DNA of 64,000 nt from Buchnera aphidicola (Hyalopterus amygdali). Lineage in GTDB: Bacteria; Pseudomonadota; Gammaproteobacteria; Enterobacterales; Enterobacteriaceae. The notes under the pieces were generated by a model that saw only the letters and a program-made list of their open reading frames with translations, was not told the origin of the DNA and did no database searches. Where the stretch lies: positions 1-64,000 of the forward strand of contig NZ_OZ060383.1 in NCBI RefSeq assembly GCF_964059015.1, in the 5' to 3' direction. Shown one piece after another: positions 27,301-38,600 of this stretch (the stretch's first letter is position 1; every line of letters starts with the position of its first letter). Position numbers and translations under genes: made by a program.

Positions 27301-28659
27301 TCATTTTTTAGGATGTATCAATTTTTTTTTTTCTTCTTTATTATTATAAACCAAACATGGTGTATCAACATCGTGTATTAAAGTTGTTCCTGCAGCAATA
27401 ATTGTGTTTTTTGCAATTTTAATGGGCGCAATTAGTTCTGTATTTGCACCTATAAAAACGTTATCTCCAATAATAGTTTTGAATTTATTTACACCATCAT
27501 AATTGCATGTAATGCTACCTGCTCCAATATTCACTCGAGCGCCAACTTCAGAATTTCCTAAATAACTAAGATGTTTAATTTTAGATAATTTTTTTATACT
27601 ACTTTCTTTAATTTCAACAAAGTTGCCTATGTGAATGTGATCGTATAATATAGTTTTAGGTCTTAAATGAGCAAAAGGACCTACAATACATTTTTTTCCT
27701 ACTGTGACGTTTTCTATAATTGTATATTCTTTTATTTCACTTTTATTGCCAATAAAGCTATTTTTAATCACAGATCCAGCTCCAATTTTTACATCATTTC
27801 CTAAAACAATTTTTCCTTCTAATACGACACCAGTGTCTATTTCTACATTTTTTCCATGCTTTAAGACTCCTCTTAAAATAAAATGATATGGGTCTTTTAA
27901 TGTTACACCTGAAAGAAGCAAATCATCAATTTGTTTTTTTTGAAATATTTTTTCTAATATAGATAATTGTAATTTATTATTTATGCCTAATATTTCTTCG
28001 TAATTTGAAGTTTGTATTGTTTTAATTATTTTTTTTTCTAAATAAGCAAAATGAATAATATCAGTTGCATAAAATTCTTTTTTGATATTTTTATTTTGAA
28101 CTTTATTTAACCATCCTTTTAAATCTTTTGCATTTGCTATAAATGTACCAGAGTATACTTCTTTTATTTTTTTTTGATCTGCATTTGCGTGTTGATCTTC
28201 TATTATTTTAATAATTTTTTTATTTTTTCTAAAAATTCGTCCATATCCATCAGGATTTTCAATTTGTGCAGTTAATAGGGTAATATGAGATTTTTTTTTG
28301 TATTTTATTAATTTTTTTATTGATTTTTCTGAAATAAATGGCATATCTCCATATAGAATAATTATATCATCGTTATCTGAAAAGTATTTTGATGCTTTTA
28401 GTATTGCGTCCCCTGTCCCTTTTGGCTCTTTTTGGATTACCCCTTGGACATATTCATTATTAATTATAGATAATATTTTTTTTTCTTGATCTTTATAAAC
28501 TAATATTATTTTATTAGGTTTAATAGATTTCGCTGTTTTTATAACATGTTCCAAAATTGTTTTTCCACCTAGTTTATGCAATACTTTAGGATAATTAGAT
28601 TTCATTCTGCTACCTTTTCCAGCTGCAAGGATAACTATATTTATTTCTTTTTTTAACAT
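27301..28659 (-). CDS. glmU: Bifunctional GlmU (GlcN-1-P acetyltransferase / GlcNAc-1-P uridyltransferase)
   Basis: GlmU makes UDP-GlcNAc for peptidoglycan in two steps. The N-terminal pyrophosphorylase domain has LAAGKGSRMKSNYPKVLH and YGDMPF. The C-terminal left-handed beta-helix shows many hexad repeats and the acetyltransferase segments RPKTILYDHIHIGNFVE and NIGAGSITCNYDG. It has 452 aa against 456. It is the first gene of glmU-glmS. Confidence 0.97.
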   Translation of the reverse strand: MLKKEINIVILAAGKGSRMKSNYPKVLHKLGGKTILEHVIKTAKSIKPNKIILVYKDQEKKILSIINNEYVQGVIQKEPKGTGDAILKASKYFSDNDDIIILYGDMPFISEKSIKKLIKYKKKSHITLLTAQIENPDGYGRIFRKNKKIIKIIEDQHANADQKKIKEVYSGTFIANAKDLKGWLNKVQNKNIKKEFYATDIIHFAYLEKKIIKTIQTSNYEEILGINNKLQLSILEKIFQKKQIDDLLLSGVTLKDPYHFILRGVLKHGKNVEIDTGVVLEGKIVLGNDVKIGAGSVIKNSFIGNKSEIKEYTIIENVTVGKKCIVGPFAHLRPKTILYDHIHIGNFVEIKESSIKKLSKIKHLSYLGNSEVGARVNIGAGSITCNYDGVNKFKTIIGDNVFIGANTELIAPIKIAKNTIIAAGTTLIHDVDTPCLVYNNKEEKKKLIHPKK

Positions 28660-28850
28660 GAATATACCCTTTCTTATAATTTTTAAGATTCTATTTTTTA
28701 AAGAATTTTACAATATTATTTTAATTTCAATTTTTATTTTAGATGAAAGTTTAGATTGGTTTTACAAAAAAATATATCTTTAACTTATTTTTATATTTGT
28801 AATATATTTTGTATATATTAAAAATATATATTTTTTTATTGAGGTTTTTT

Positions 28851-29657
28851 ATGTATCGAGTTATTACAGTAGATTTAGATGGTACTTTACTTTCTCCAGA
28901 AAATAAAATAACAAAATATACTAAAAAAATCATAAAATTATTAATAGAAAAAGGATTTTATTTTATTTTTGCTTCAGGTCGTCATTATATTGATATGATA
29001 AATATTCGAGATAATTTAAATATTAAAGCTTTTATGATTACTTCTAATGGTGCTAAAATATATGATGTAGATAATGTATTAATTTTTGAAAATAATTTAA
29101 ATCCGAAAATTGCTTTAAAATTGTCTAGAATAAGGTATCTAGATACAGATATTATTACTCAAGTATATCGGAATAATCAATGGTATATAAATAATAATAA
29201 AATAGACAATAATTTTTCTCCGACCTTATCATTATTAAAATATAAATATTTTTTTCCAGATAAGTTTAATTTTAATAAAGTTAGTAAAATTTTTTTTACA
29301 AGTTTTAACTTTAATAAATTAAAATTCCTTGAAAAAGAAATTATTTCTACTTTAAAAAATAGCGTTAATGTAAGCTTTTCTATGCCAGGTTGTTTAGAAG
29401 TAGTGTCCAAAGAAGTTTCAAAAGGATATGGACTAAATTTAATATCTAATATTCTGGGTATTCCTTTGAAAGAATTCATCACTTTTGGTGATGGAATGAA
29501 TGATTTAGATATGCTGAGTATTTCTGGTAAGGCATGCATTATGCAGAATGGAGATGTTCGTTTAAAAAAAATTTTAGCATCTGCTGAAATTATTGGAAGT
29601 AATAAATATGATGGTGTTGCAGTTTTTCTAAACAATAAATTTATACAAAAAAATTAA
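28851..29657 (+). CDS. yigL: HAD-family phosphatase, YigL-like (pyridoxal phosphate phosphatase in E. coli)
   Basis: This is a Cof-type HAD hydrolase. Motif I is DLDGTLLSP near the N-terminus, and motifs III/IV are SKGYGLNLIS and FGDGMNDLDMLS. Residue-by-residue similarity (IRDNLNIKAFMITSNGAK) and the position beside metR-metE, where E. coli has yigL, favour YigL over other Cof paralogues such as YidA. The frame extends to 28809, but ATG 28851 has GAGG (28841-28844) upstream and gives 268 aa (E. coli 266). The physiological substrate here is not proven. Confidence 0.88.
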   Translation: MYRVITVDLDGTLLSPENKITKYTKKIIKLLIEKGFYFIFASGRHYIDMINIRDNLNIKAFMITSNGAKIYDVDNVLIFENNLNPKIALKLSRIRYLDTDIITQVYRNNQWYINNNKIDNNFSPTLSLLKYKYFFPDKFNFNKVSKIFFTSFNFNKLKFLEKEIISTLKNSVNVSFSMPGCLEVVSKEVSKGYGLNLISNILGIPLKEFITFGDGMNDLDMLSISGKACIMQNGDVRLKKILASAEIIGSNKYDGVAVFLNNKFIQKN

Positions 29658-29706
29658 AGCCTTTAACGATTTTTAGGACGAAAATTTTTTAAAAAAATTG
29701 CGGTTT

Positions 29707-30609
29707 TCATGCATCACGAATAAACTTTAAATGAGTAGCGGCGTTTAAACATATAGAATGAATAAAATTTTTTATAATTAATTCTTTCTGATCGCCATTA
29801 CGTATAGCAGCATATAAACGTTTCCAAATTCCATTTCCTAATTTTTTTGTTACAATTAATCCTTGTTTTTCAAAATTGTATACAACCCAATGTGGTAATG
29901 CAGTAACGCCCATTTGTGCTGATACCATTTGAATTAAAAGTAATGTATTATTAACATTTTTAAAAATAGGTATAATACCAGCTGGTTGTAAAAATAGTTT
30001 CCATATATCTAATCTATCACGCTGAACAGGATATGTCATTAGTATTTCTGATGCTAAATCTTCTGGTAAAATACTTTGTTTTTTTTGAACTAAATTATGA
30101 TGAGGAGATAGTACTAAACGTACTTCAAAATCAAACATAGGCATATAAAATAAATTACTTCTTGGTAACACTTCTGAAGTTAATACAATATCTAATTTTC
30201 CTTGTTGAAGAGACGGTTGAGGACTAAACATGACATCTGAATAAAAATCAACTTCCACTCTTGGCCACTTTTTTCGAAATGTTTTAAGTGCTGGTGTTAA
30301 CCATTGAATACAACTGTGACATTCAATAGCTAGTTTAATATTCATTTGATGATTTTTTTTACAATTTTTAATTGCTTCATGAATTTTTGGTAATATTTCT
30401 TTTGATAACTGCAGTAGAATTGCACCTTGTATTGTAAATTTTATAGGATTGCTTTTTCTAATAAACAATTTAAATCCTAGTTTTTTTTCTAGCTCATTGA
30501 ATTGGTGAGAAATTGCTGATTGCGTTTGGTGCAATTGAATTGCTGCTCCACTTAATGAACCGCTATTTTTTAAAGCTTGTAGTGTTCGAAGATGTTTGAT
30601 TTCGATCAT
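29707..30609 (-). CDS. metR: MetR, LysR-type transcriptional regulator of methionine genes
   Basis: MetR activates metE in E. coli, using homocysteine as coinducer. The N-terminal winged helix-turn-helix is well kept ([33 protein letters not shown], residues about 18-50). The effector domain is present but diverged. It has 300 aa against 317, with the shortening at the C-terminus. It is divergent from metE, the standard arrangement. It is one of very few specific regulators expected in such a genome and the only one in this window. Confidence 0.95.
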   Translation of the reverse strand: MIEIKHLRTLQALKNSGSLSGAAIQLHQTQSAISHQFNELEKKLGFKLFIRKSNPIKFTIQGAILLQLSKEILPKIHEAIKNCKKNHQMNIKLAIECHSCIQWLTPALKTFRKKWPRVEVDFYSDVMFSPQPSLQQGKLDIVLTSEVLPRSNLFYMPMFDFEVRLVLSPHHNLVQKKQSILPEDLASEILMTYPVQRDRLDIWKLFLQPAGIIPIFKNVNNTLLLIQMVSAQMGVTALPHWVVYNFEKQGLIVTKKLGNGIWKRLYAAIRNGDQKELIIKNFIHSICLNAATHLKFIRDA

Positions 30610-30621
30610 GAGATTCCTTCA
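30609..30621 (+). promoter_or_regulatory. MetR-box-like site between metR and metE
   Basis: TGAGATTCCTTCA matches the E. coli MetR site TGAANNWNNTTCA at every fixed position but one (G for A at position 4). It begins at the last base of the metR start codon and lies 123-135 bases upstream of the metE ATG. A chance match is possible in AT-rich DNA, so this is a candidate only. Confidence 0.35.
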
Positions 30622-30743
30622 TATCGAGAATTAACTATTTGCGCTTGCGAATTTTATTTAATACTAGAATTATAAGATATCTATTTTAAATAAATCAATA
30701 TATAAAAATTTATTAGTAATTAATTTAAAAAATTGAGGAAAAA

Positions 30744-33002
30744 ATGCTTATTTCTAATCATACACTTGGATTTCCAAGAATAGGTTTAAATCGTGAACTC
30801 AAAAAAGCTCAAGAAGATTATTGGTCTGGTAATATTACATATGAAAATTTGTTATCTGTAGGATCAAAAATACGAAGGGGGAATTGGAAGAAGCAAAAAG
30901 ATGCTGGAATTGATTATATACCTGTAGGAGATTTTGCCTGGTATGATCATGTATTAACTACCAGTATGATGTTGGGTAACATTCCTGATAGACATCTTAA
31001 TTTGAATAAAGAAAAAGATTTAGATTGTTTATTTCGCGTTGCTCGTGGTGCGTTTCCAGATATTTCTGCTTCAGAAATGACTAAATGGTTTAATACTAAT
31101 TATCATTATATAGTGCCAGAATTTGATAAAAATAGAAAATTAAATTTTTTTTGGAAACAAATTTTACACGAAACTGATGAAGCTTTATCTTTAGGATACA
31201 AAGTAAAACCTGTTATTTTAGGTCCTATTACATATCTTTGGTTAGGAAAAGTAAAAGGAGAAAAGTTTGATCGATTAGATTTACTTAAAACTATATTACC
31301 AATATATAAAGATATTTTAAATAAATTATCTCAACGCAATGTTGAATTTATTCAAGTTGATGAACCAGCCTTAGTATTAGATCTTCCGGAAAAATGGAAA
31401 AAGGCATATTTATATGCGTATGAATATTTACATGGAAAAAATAAAATATTATTAACAACTTATTTTGATAGTATTGAACATAATTTAGAGTACATTCGTA
31501 ATATACCTATTTACGGTATTCATATTGATTTAATTTTTGGAAAATATGACTTATTTAATTTTAATTCTAAAATACCTAAAGAATGGATGTTGTCTTTAGG
31601 AGTGATTAATGGTCGAAATGTATGGCGATCTGATCTGATGTATTGGTTTAAAAATATTTCTACTATTACAGGTTTTCGAAAAAAATTATTAATTGGTTCA
31701 TCTTGCTCTTTATTGCATTCTCCAATTGATTTAAAAAAAGAAAATAAATTGGATCAAGAATCTAAAAAATGGTTTTCTTTTGCTGTACAAAAATGCAGTG
31801 AATTAAGTTTATTATCACAAGCTTTGAATACAAATAATATAGATTTTATTAAAGAATGGTCTGCACCTATTCATGATCGTAATTTTTCCAAAAGAGTACA
31901 CAAAATTGAAGTAGAAAAACGTTTATCTGATGTCTTAAATATTAAATTTAAACGTTTAGATTGCTATGAAGTACGTTCTCAAGAACAAAAAAAGAAATTT
32001 AATTTACCAATTTTTCCAACAACTACTATTGGTTCTTTTCCGCAAACAATTGAAATAAGAAAATTACGAAGCGATTACAAAAAAGGATTAATAAATTATA
32101 GTGCATATGAAATAGGAATAAAAAAACATATTCAGGAAGTCATAAAAGTACAAGAAGAATTAGACATAGATGTTTTAGTGCATGGAGAAGCAGAAAGAAA
32201 CGATATGGTTGAATATTTTGGTGAACATTTAGATGGATTTGTGTTTACGGAGAATGGTTGGGTTCAAAGTTATGGTTCACGTTGTGTTAAACCTCCTATT
32301 ATTATTGGTGATATTAGTCGTCTTAAACCAATAACTGTAAAATGGTCTAAATATGCACAATCTTTAACAAAAAAACCAGTAAAAGGCATGTTAACAGGAC
32401 CTGTAACTATTTTGTTTTGGTCTTTTCCTAGAGAGGATATTTCATTAGAAAAAATTGCTAAACAAATTGCATTAGCATTACATGATGAGGTCTTAGATTT
32501 AGAAAAAGAAAAAATAGAAATTATTCAAATTGATGAACCTGCATTACGAGAAGGTTTACCTTTACGAAAAAGTTTATGGAATGAATATTTATGTTGGGCA
32601 GTTGATGCATTTCGTTTAAGTGCTTCAGGTGTAAAAAATAGTACACAGATTCATACGCATATGTGTTATTGCGAATTTAATGATATTATGAATTCCATTT
32701 CTGCATTAGATGCAGACGTAATTACAATTGAAACTGCTCGTTCAGATATGGAGTTACTGGAATCATTTAAATTATTTAAATATCCGAATGAAGTGGGTCC
32801 TGGAGTATACGATATTCATTCTTCAAATATACCTAATGTTCAATCAATAATTTTTTTATTAAGTAAAGCAATAAATTATATTCCTATAGATCGTATTTGG
32901 GTAAATCCAGACTGTGGTTTGAAAACTAGGAATTGGAATGAAACTATATTAGCATTAAAAAACATGATTTATGCTGCGAAAAAAATGAGAAATAAAATAT
33001 AA
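30744..33002 (+). CDS. metE: Cobalamin-independent methionine synthase
   Basis: MetE transfers the methyl group of 5-methyltetrahydropteroyl-triglutamate to homocysteine, the last step to methionine and a key provisioning reaction for the host. It has 752 aa against 753. Zinc ligands are visible as H and C in HTHMCYCEF (near residue 642) and C in NPDCGLK (near 726). The N-terminal [17 protein letters not shown] and the central [12 protein letters not shown] block are typical. The methyl donor comes from MetF, encoded at 49507-50385. GAGG precedes the ATG. Confidence 0.98.
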   Translation: MLISNHTLGFPRIGLNRELKKAQEDYWSGNITYENLLSVGSKIRRGNWKKQKDAGIDYIPVGDFAWYDHVLTTSMMLGNIPDRHLNLNKEKDLDCLFRVARGAFPDISASEMTKWFNTNYHYIVPEFDKNRKLNFFWKQILHETDEALSLGYKVKPVILGPITYLWLGKVKGEKFDRLDLLKTILPIYKDILNKLSQRNVEFIQVDEPALVLDLPEKWKKAYLYAYEYLHGKNKILLTTYFDSIEHNLEYIRNIPIYGIHIDLIFGKYDLFNFNSKIPKEWMLSLGVINGRNVWRSDLMYWFKNISTITGFRKKLLIGSSCSLLHSPIDLKKENKLDQESKKWFSFAVQKCSELSLLSQALNTNNIDFIKEWSAPIHDRNFSKRVHKIEVEKRLSDVLNIKFKRLDCYEVRSQEQKKKFNLPIFPTTTIGSFPQTIEIRKLRSDYKKGLINYSAYEIGIKKHIQEVIKVQEELDIDVLVHGEAERNDMVEYFGEHLDGFVFTENGWVQSYGSRCVKPPIIIGDISRLKPITVKWSKYAQSLTKKPVKGMLTGPVTILFWSFPREDISLEKIAKQIALALHDEVLDLEKEKIEIIQIDEPALREGLPLRKSLWNEYLCWAVDAFRLSASGVKNSTQIHTHMCYCEFNDIMNSISALDADVITIETARSDMELLESFKLFKYPNEVGPGVYDIHSSNIPNVQSIIFLLSKAINYIPIDRIWVNPDCGLKTRNWNETILALKNMIYAAKKMRNKI

Positions 33003-33007
33003 AATAA

Positions 33008-33112
33008 TTTATAAAAAAAGATTAGTTTTTTATAAAATTAGTTAATAAATTCAAAATTAAATCATCTTTTAGATTTTTTTATTAAAAGTAATTAATCTAA
33101 ATGATGATTTAA
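33008..33112. terminator. Tandem hairpins between convergent metE and purH
   Basis: The first hairpin has perfect 11-bp AT arms (33008-33018 and 33026-33036) with a seven-base loop. The second has 19-bp arms (33057-33075 and 33094-33112) with a single T-T mismatch and an 18-base loop, followed by A and T runs. Together they probably stop both metE and purH transcripts. The second is the longest stem I see in the window. Confidence 0.65.
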
Positions 33113-33202
33113 AAAATTTTTTTCAATATATAGTTAAATGATATTAAAAAAAATCAAATTAAAAATTTTATTAATTGAGTAAATATATTTATTAATTTTT
33201 AA

Positions 33203-34783
33203 TTAATGCGTAAATTGACGTTTATGAGTAAAAATCATCGTTATGTTATGTTCGTTAGCAGATTGAATGACTTCGTTATCTCGAATAGAACCACCTGGTT
33301 GAATAATACAACTAATGCCGATTAAAGCTGCGCTATCTACACCATCCCGAAAGGGAAAAAAAGCGTCAGAAGCCATAGTTGCACCAATAGTATTATAATA
33401 ATTTCGGTCTTTTACTTTTAAATTAGCTAATTTAGTTGCATCAATCCTACTTGTTTGTCCAGAACCTATTCCTATAGTAGTCTTATTAAGACTATAGATA
33501 ATGGCATTTGATTTAACAAATTTAGCTACTTTCCAAGAAAAAATAGCATTTTTTAATTCTGTTTTAGTAGGTAAACGTTTTGTAACAACATGAAGTTTAT
33601 TTACATCTAATTTATCTCTATTATATTCTTGTAGGAGCAATCCATTCGTTACTCGTTTAAAATCTAATCCCTTTTTGTTATCTTTAAATTTTCCACAAAT
33701 AAGAACACGTATATTTTTTTTATTTTGTAGTATTTTTAAACTTATCGGATGTATTTCGGGAGCAATAATAACTTCAACAAATTGTTTTTTAATAATTTCT
33801 TCAATTGTTTCGACGTCTAATAGAGTATTAAATGCAATAATTCCACCAAAAGCTGAAATAGGGTCTGCATGATAGGCAGATAAATAAGCTTCTCGAAGAG
33901 AAGTACTTTCAGCAACTCCACAAGGATTGCCATGTTTAACAATTACACATGTTGGTTGAGAAAATTCTTTTACACATTCTAGTGCTATATCAGCATCACA
34001 TATATTATTATAAGACAGATCTTTTCCTTGTATTTGATATGATGAACTAATCGTTCCTGATTTTAATTCTTTTTTGTCTATATAAAAAGAAGATTTTTGA
34101 TGTTGATTTTCTCCATATCTTAAATTTTGTTTTTTTATAAAATTTAGTTTAATTTTATCTGGAAAGAGTTTTTTTTGATATTTTGATTTAAAATTTTTAT
34201 TTTTTGTAAAATATTTTGAAATTTCTTTTTCATAATTTGAAGTATATTCAAAAGCTTTAGCAGCTAAATCAAATCTTTTTTCTAAACTTATAGCTTTATT
34301 GTTAATTAGATGAATAATTGATTCTAAATCTAAAAGATCTACTATTATTATCACATCTTTATAATTTTTAGCAGCAGATCGAACTAAAGTTGGACCACCA
34401 ATATCAATATTTTCAATAATTTTTTCTCTATTATATTTTTCTTGTATGCTGACTTTATCAAATGGATAAAAGTTAACAATGACTATATCCATAGGTAGTA
34501 TATTATACAATTTCATACATTTTTCGTCTTGTTGTCTTCTACCTAGAATACCACCTATTATTTTAGGATGTAATGTTTTAATTCTTCCATTCATGATTTC
34601 AGGGAAATTTGTATATTTTGATACTTCTATAACTGGTATTTTATTTTTTTTTAATATTTTTGCTGTTCCTCCTGTAGAAAATAAATTAATTTTTTTATCT
34701 AATAACATATTTGAGATTTTTAATAAATGCATTTTATTTGATAAGCTGATTAAAGCATTTTTTATAGAATAATTTAATAACAT
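33203..34783 (-). CDS. purH: Bifunctional AICAR transformylase / IMP cyclohydrolase
   Basis: PurH converts AICAR to IMP in two steps. The N-terminal cyclohydrolase domain shows LFSTGGTAKILKK and GRIKTLHPKIIGGILGRR. The C-terminal transformylase has the catalytic KHGNPCGVAES, RYGENQHQ and DAFFPFRDGVD. It has 526 aa against 529. In E. coli it is cotranscribed with purD, which is absent here. An orphan PurH makes sense because histidine synthesis releases AICAR, which PurH can recycle to purines; that role is inference. Confidence 0.97.
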   Translation of the reverse strand: MLLNYSIKNALISLSNKMHLLKISNMLLDKKINLFSTGGTAKILKKNKIPVIEVSKYTNFPEIMNGRIKTLHPKIIGGILGRRQQDEKCMKLYNILPMDIVIVNFYPFDKVSIQEKYNREKIIENIDIGGPTLVRSAAKNYKDVIIIVDLLDLESIIHLINNKAISLEKRFDLAAKAFEYTSNYEKEISKYFTKNKNFKSKYQKKLFPDKIKLNFIKKQNLRYGENQHQKSSFYIDKKELKSGTISSSYQIQGKDLSYNNICDADIALECVKEFSQPTCVIVKHGNPCGVAESTSLREAYLSAYHADPISAFGGIIAFNTLLDVETIEEIIKKQFVEVIIAPEIHPISLKILQNKKNIRVLICGKFKDNKKGLDFKRVTNGLLLQEYNRDKLDVNKLHVVTKRLPTKTELKNAIFSWKVAKFVKSNAIIYSLNKTTIGIGSGQTSRIDATKLANLKVKDRNYYNTIGATMASDAFFPFRDGVDSAALIGISCIIQPGGSIRDNEVIQSANEHNITMIFTHKRQFTH

Positions 34784-34916
34784 AATGTCTTTTCTTTTTT
34801 TATAAAAAAACTTTTTTTAATTGGTTTGAATATACAATATATAAAAATGTATTTATATCTAAATATGAGAAAAATAAATATTTTATTTTTTTATTTTTCT
34901 TATAGAATTTTTTATT

Positions 34917-34933
34917 AGGGGCGATATGCCCCT
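34917..34933 (-). terminator. GC-rich hairpin downstream of hupA
   Basis: AGGGGC (34917-34922) pairs perfectly with GCCCCT (34928-34933) around GATAT. It lies 27 bases after the hupA stop and upstream of purH. The T-run follows on the plus strand rather than on the minus, so the termination direction is uncertain; it may equally protect the hupA 3' end. Confidence 0.5.
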
Positions 34934-34959
34934 TTAATTTTTTAATATAATTGTATAAA

Positions 34960-35232
34960 TTACTTTATTGCGTTTTTTAGTGTTTTTCCAGATATAAAAC
35001 TAGGAACTTTTGTTGCAGGGATAATAATTTCTTGTCCTGTCTGAGGATTTCTTCCTGTTCTAGATGCACGTAAATTAACTTTAAATGTACCAAAACCAAC
35101 AATCTGTACTGATTCTCCTTTTTTTAAAGATTCAATGATTGTTGATAGTATTGTTTCTAAGGTTGATTTAACTTGTATTTTAGATAAATTAGATTGCTTG
35201 GAAATCATGTTAATTAGTTGAGTTTTATTCAT
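34960..35232 (-). CDS. hupA: Nucleoid protein HU
   Basis: HU is a small dimeric DNA-bending protein. It has 90 aa, as in E. coli, with the DNA-binding arm [20 protein letters not shown] and the core [16 protein letters not shown]. Position next to purH and rpoC suggests the HU-alpha gene hupA; with a single HU copy the product would act as a homodimer. GGAAAG is the ribosome site. Confidence 0.96.
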   Translation of the reverse strand: MNKTQLINMISKQSNLSKIQVKSTLETILSTIIESLKKGESVQIVGFGTFKVNLRASRTGRNPQTGQEIIIPATKVPSFISGKTLKNAIK

Positions 35233-35693
35233 TATTTTCCCTTTCCTTACTTAAAAAGTAACAATTAATTTAATTATTTTTTTCATAAATTCAAGATAAA
35301 AATAATTTTTAATATGAATTTTTATAGATTTTATGAATAAGATAAAAAACATGTCTAATTGTATTTTTAATATAAATGAATTAATATTAGTTTAATAAAA
35401 AAGTTAATTAAAAATAAAAAAAACAATTTTTTAAAGTTGAAATATATAATATATCTTAAAATAATTAAAAAGATAGTATAAATAAAGGATGTATACGTGT
35501 TTTTAGAATAATTAATGTATATTTTTTTTAATAAAATTTATTAAATTTTTAACTTTTTTTGAATAAAAAAATTATTTAAAAGTTTTGAACTGAATGAAAA
35601 TATATACACATAAGTATATGTATTATTTTTTAAATAAAAAATTTTTGTATTTTGGCTGCTTTTAAAAGCAGCCATAGTATTTTTTTAAAATAT
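35233..35693. other. 461-bp non-coding spacer between rpoC and hupA
   Basis: This is the longest gene-free stretch in the window. It is AT-rich throughout. It contains the rpoC-proximal palindrome at 35653-35674 and must contain the hupA promoter, which I cannot place with confidence. I see no tRNA-like fold and no credible open frame, so it is probably degraded ancestral sequence. Confidence 0.6.
35653..35674 (-). terminator. 22-bp perfect palindrome after rpoC
   Basis: TGGCTGC at 35653-35659 and GCAGCCA at 35668-35674 flank TTTTAAAA, so the whole stretch is its own reverse complement. As RNA it gives a strong GC-based stem 20 bases past the rpoC stop. It is the likely end of the rplKAJL-rpoBC transcript, although the T-tract on the minus strand is displaced by several bases. 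Confidence 0.65.
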
Positions 35694-38600
35694 TTATATA
35701 TCATCATTTTTTACAAGAGTAGAATTTAATAATTCTGACAAACTTGCAGATGCTTCTTCTGCACTTAATTGTGAAGAAGAATGATTATTTTTATTTTTTA
35801 TAATTTGATTGTTGTTTTTATGACGACGATTTAAACGTTCTTTATGATATGCATATCCTGTACCTGCAGGTATTAAACGACCTACGATGACATTTTCTTT
35901 TAATCCTCGTAATTCATCTTTTTTTCCTGCTATTGCTGATTCTGTTAATACTCGCGTTGTTTCTTGAAATGAAGCAGCAGATATAAAAGACTCGGTTGCA
36001 AGAGAAGCTTTAGTTATGCCTAATAAATCTCTGGAAAAAGTAGCTGATTTTTTTTTATTTTTATTTAGAATACGATTTGAGATTTTTATTCGAGAAAATT
36101 CTACTTGCTCTCCGTCTAAAAATTCTGAGTTGCCCGATTTTATTATAGTTGCTTTTCTTAGCATTTGTCTGATAATGACTTCTATATGTTTATCGTTAAT
36201 TTTAACACCTTGTAGACGGTATACTTCCTGTACTTCATTTACAATATATTTTGTTACTGCTTGTACTCCTCTTAAACGCAGAATATCATGTGGTGATTCC
36301 GGTCCATCTGATATAACATCACCTCTTTCTACTCTTTCTCCTTCAAAAACATTTAATTGTCTCCATTTTGGAATCATTTCTTCGTATGCATTACTTCCAT
36401 CTACTGGTGTTATAACTAATCTTCTTTTACCTTTTGTTTCTTTTCCAAAAGATATAATTCCACTAATTTCAGCTAAAATTGCTAGTTCTTTTGGTCGTCT
36501 AGCTTCAAATAAATCAGCAACTCTTGGTAATCCACCAGTAATATCTTTTGTGCCTCCTGATTCTTGAGGTACTCTTGCTAGAGTGTCACCAGAACTAATT
36601 TGAACTCCGTCATTAATTTGCACAATTGCTTTTCCAGGTAAGAAATATTGTGCTGGCATTTCTGTACCAGAAATAAGAACATCATTTCCATTTTTATCAA
36701 CAATTTTTAATGATGGTCTTAAATCTTTCCCAATTGCCATTCTTTCAGCTGTATCTAATACGACTATGGAAGATAACCCTGTTAGTTCATCTGCTTGTCT
36801 TGTAATACTTTGTCCATCTACCATATCTATAAACTGAATAAAACCATTGACTTCAGTAATAACAGGAATAGTATGTGGATCCCATTTTGCAACTGTTTCT
36901 CCTGCATTCACCTCTTCGCCATGTCCCTTAGCCATAATAGCACCATAGGGGACTTTATAGGTTTCTTTGGTTCTTCTGAAATTATCAATTATATTGAGTT
37001 CTACATTTCTTGAAGTAATTACTATTTTCCCTGCAGAATTAGTTACAGATTTTGCATTATTAAGATTAATAATACCTTTGTTTTTTATTTGAATACTTGA
37101 TTCTGTAGCTGCTCTTGATGCTGCTCCACCAATATGAAAAGTTCTCATTGTTAATTGTGTACCCGGTTCTCCTATCGACTGAGCAGCTATTACTCCTATT
37201 GCTTCTCCTTTATTAACTAAGTTACCTCGCGCTAAATCACGACCATAACAATAGGAACAAACACCAAAATTAGTTTCACAATTTACTACTGAGCGTACTT
37301 TTACAGTATCTATAGAATTTTTTTCTAAAAGATCACACCATTGCTCATTTAATAGAGTATTTCTTTCAATTAAAATTTTTTTTGTGTTGGGAATTAATAT
37401 TTTTTCAGCTGTAACTCTTCCTAAAACACGTTCACGAAGTGGTTCTTTTACATCTCCTCCCTCTATTAAAGGGGTCATTAAAATTCCTTCATGTGTCCCA
37501 CAATCGTTTTTTGTAACAACTAAATCTTGAGCTACATCTACTAAACGACGTGTTAAATAACCAGAATTAGCTGTTTTTAAAGCTGTATCAGCTAATCCCT
37601 TACGTGCTCCATGTGTTGAAATGAAATATTGTAACACGTTTAAACCTTCTCTAAAATTAGCTGTTATTGGTGTTTCAATAATTGATCCATCTGGTTTTGC
37701 CATGAGTCCTCTCATACCAGCTAATTGACGAATTTGTGCTGCCGATCCACGAGCCCCTGAATCAGCCATCATAAATATGCTATTGAAAGAAATTTGTTTT
37801 TGTATTTTTCCTTTTTTATTTAATACAGATTCAGTAGATAAGTTTTCCATCATTGCTTTAGCTACTCTTTCATTTGCAGCTGCCCAAATGTCAATTACCT
37901 TATTATATCTTTCCCCTGCTGTAACTAATCCAGATTGAAATTGTTCTTGTATTTCGGCTACTTCAATTTCCGCTTCATGAATGATGTTTGATTTTTTTTC
38001 GGGTATAACCATATCATCAATTCCAACGGATGCTCCAGATCTTGCAGCATAAGCAAAACCTGTATACATAATTTGATCGGCAAAAGAAACAGTAGGTTTT
38101 AAACCTAAAATACGATAGCAAGTATTCAACATTTTAGAAATATCTTTTTTACCTAAAGTTTGATTTACAATATTATATGGCAATCCTTTAGGCACAATCA
38201 TCCATAAAATAGCCCGTCCTATAGTGGTATTTATTATTTTTTTTGTAGGAGAAAAACTGTTGTCTTCGTTTTTTTTATATTCTGTTATACGTACTTTAAC
38301 TAAAGAGTGTAGTTCTGCAATACCTAGTCGATAGACTTTTTCTGCTTCATTAGAATCATTTAAAATCATTCCTTCTCCCTTTCCATTAACTTTTTCGCGG
38401 GTCATATAATATAAACCTAATACTACATCTTGAGAAGGCACGATAATTGGTTCTCCATTAGCTGGAGAGAGTATATTATTTGTAGACATCATTAAGGCTC
38501 TAGCTTCCAATTGTGCTTCTAAAGTCAACGGAACATGAACAGCCATCTGATCTCCATCAAAATCAGCGTTATAAGCTGCACATACTAAGGGATGTAATTG

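Noticed and set aside
29177..29635. 152-residue open frame on the minus strand
   Set aside because: It is antisense to yigL, whose HAD motifs show which strand codes.
36016..36567. 183-residue open frame on the plus strand
   Set aside because: It lies antisense within rpoC, its composition follows the complement of conserved codons, and it has no ribosome site or family resemblance.
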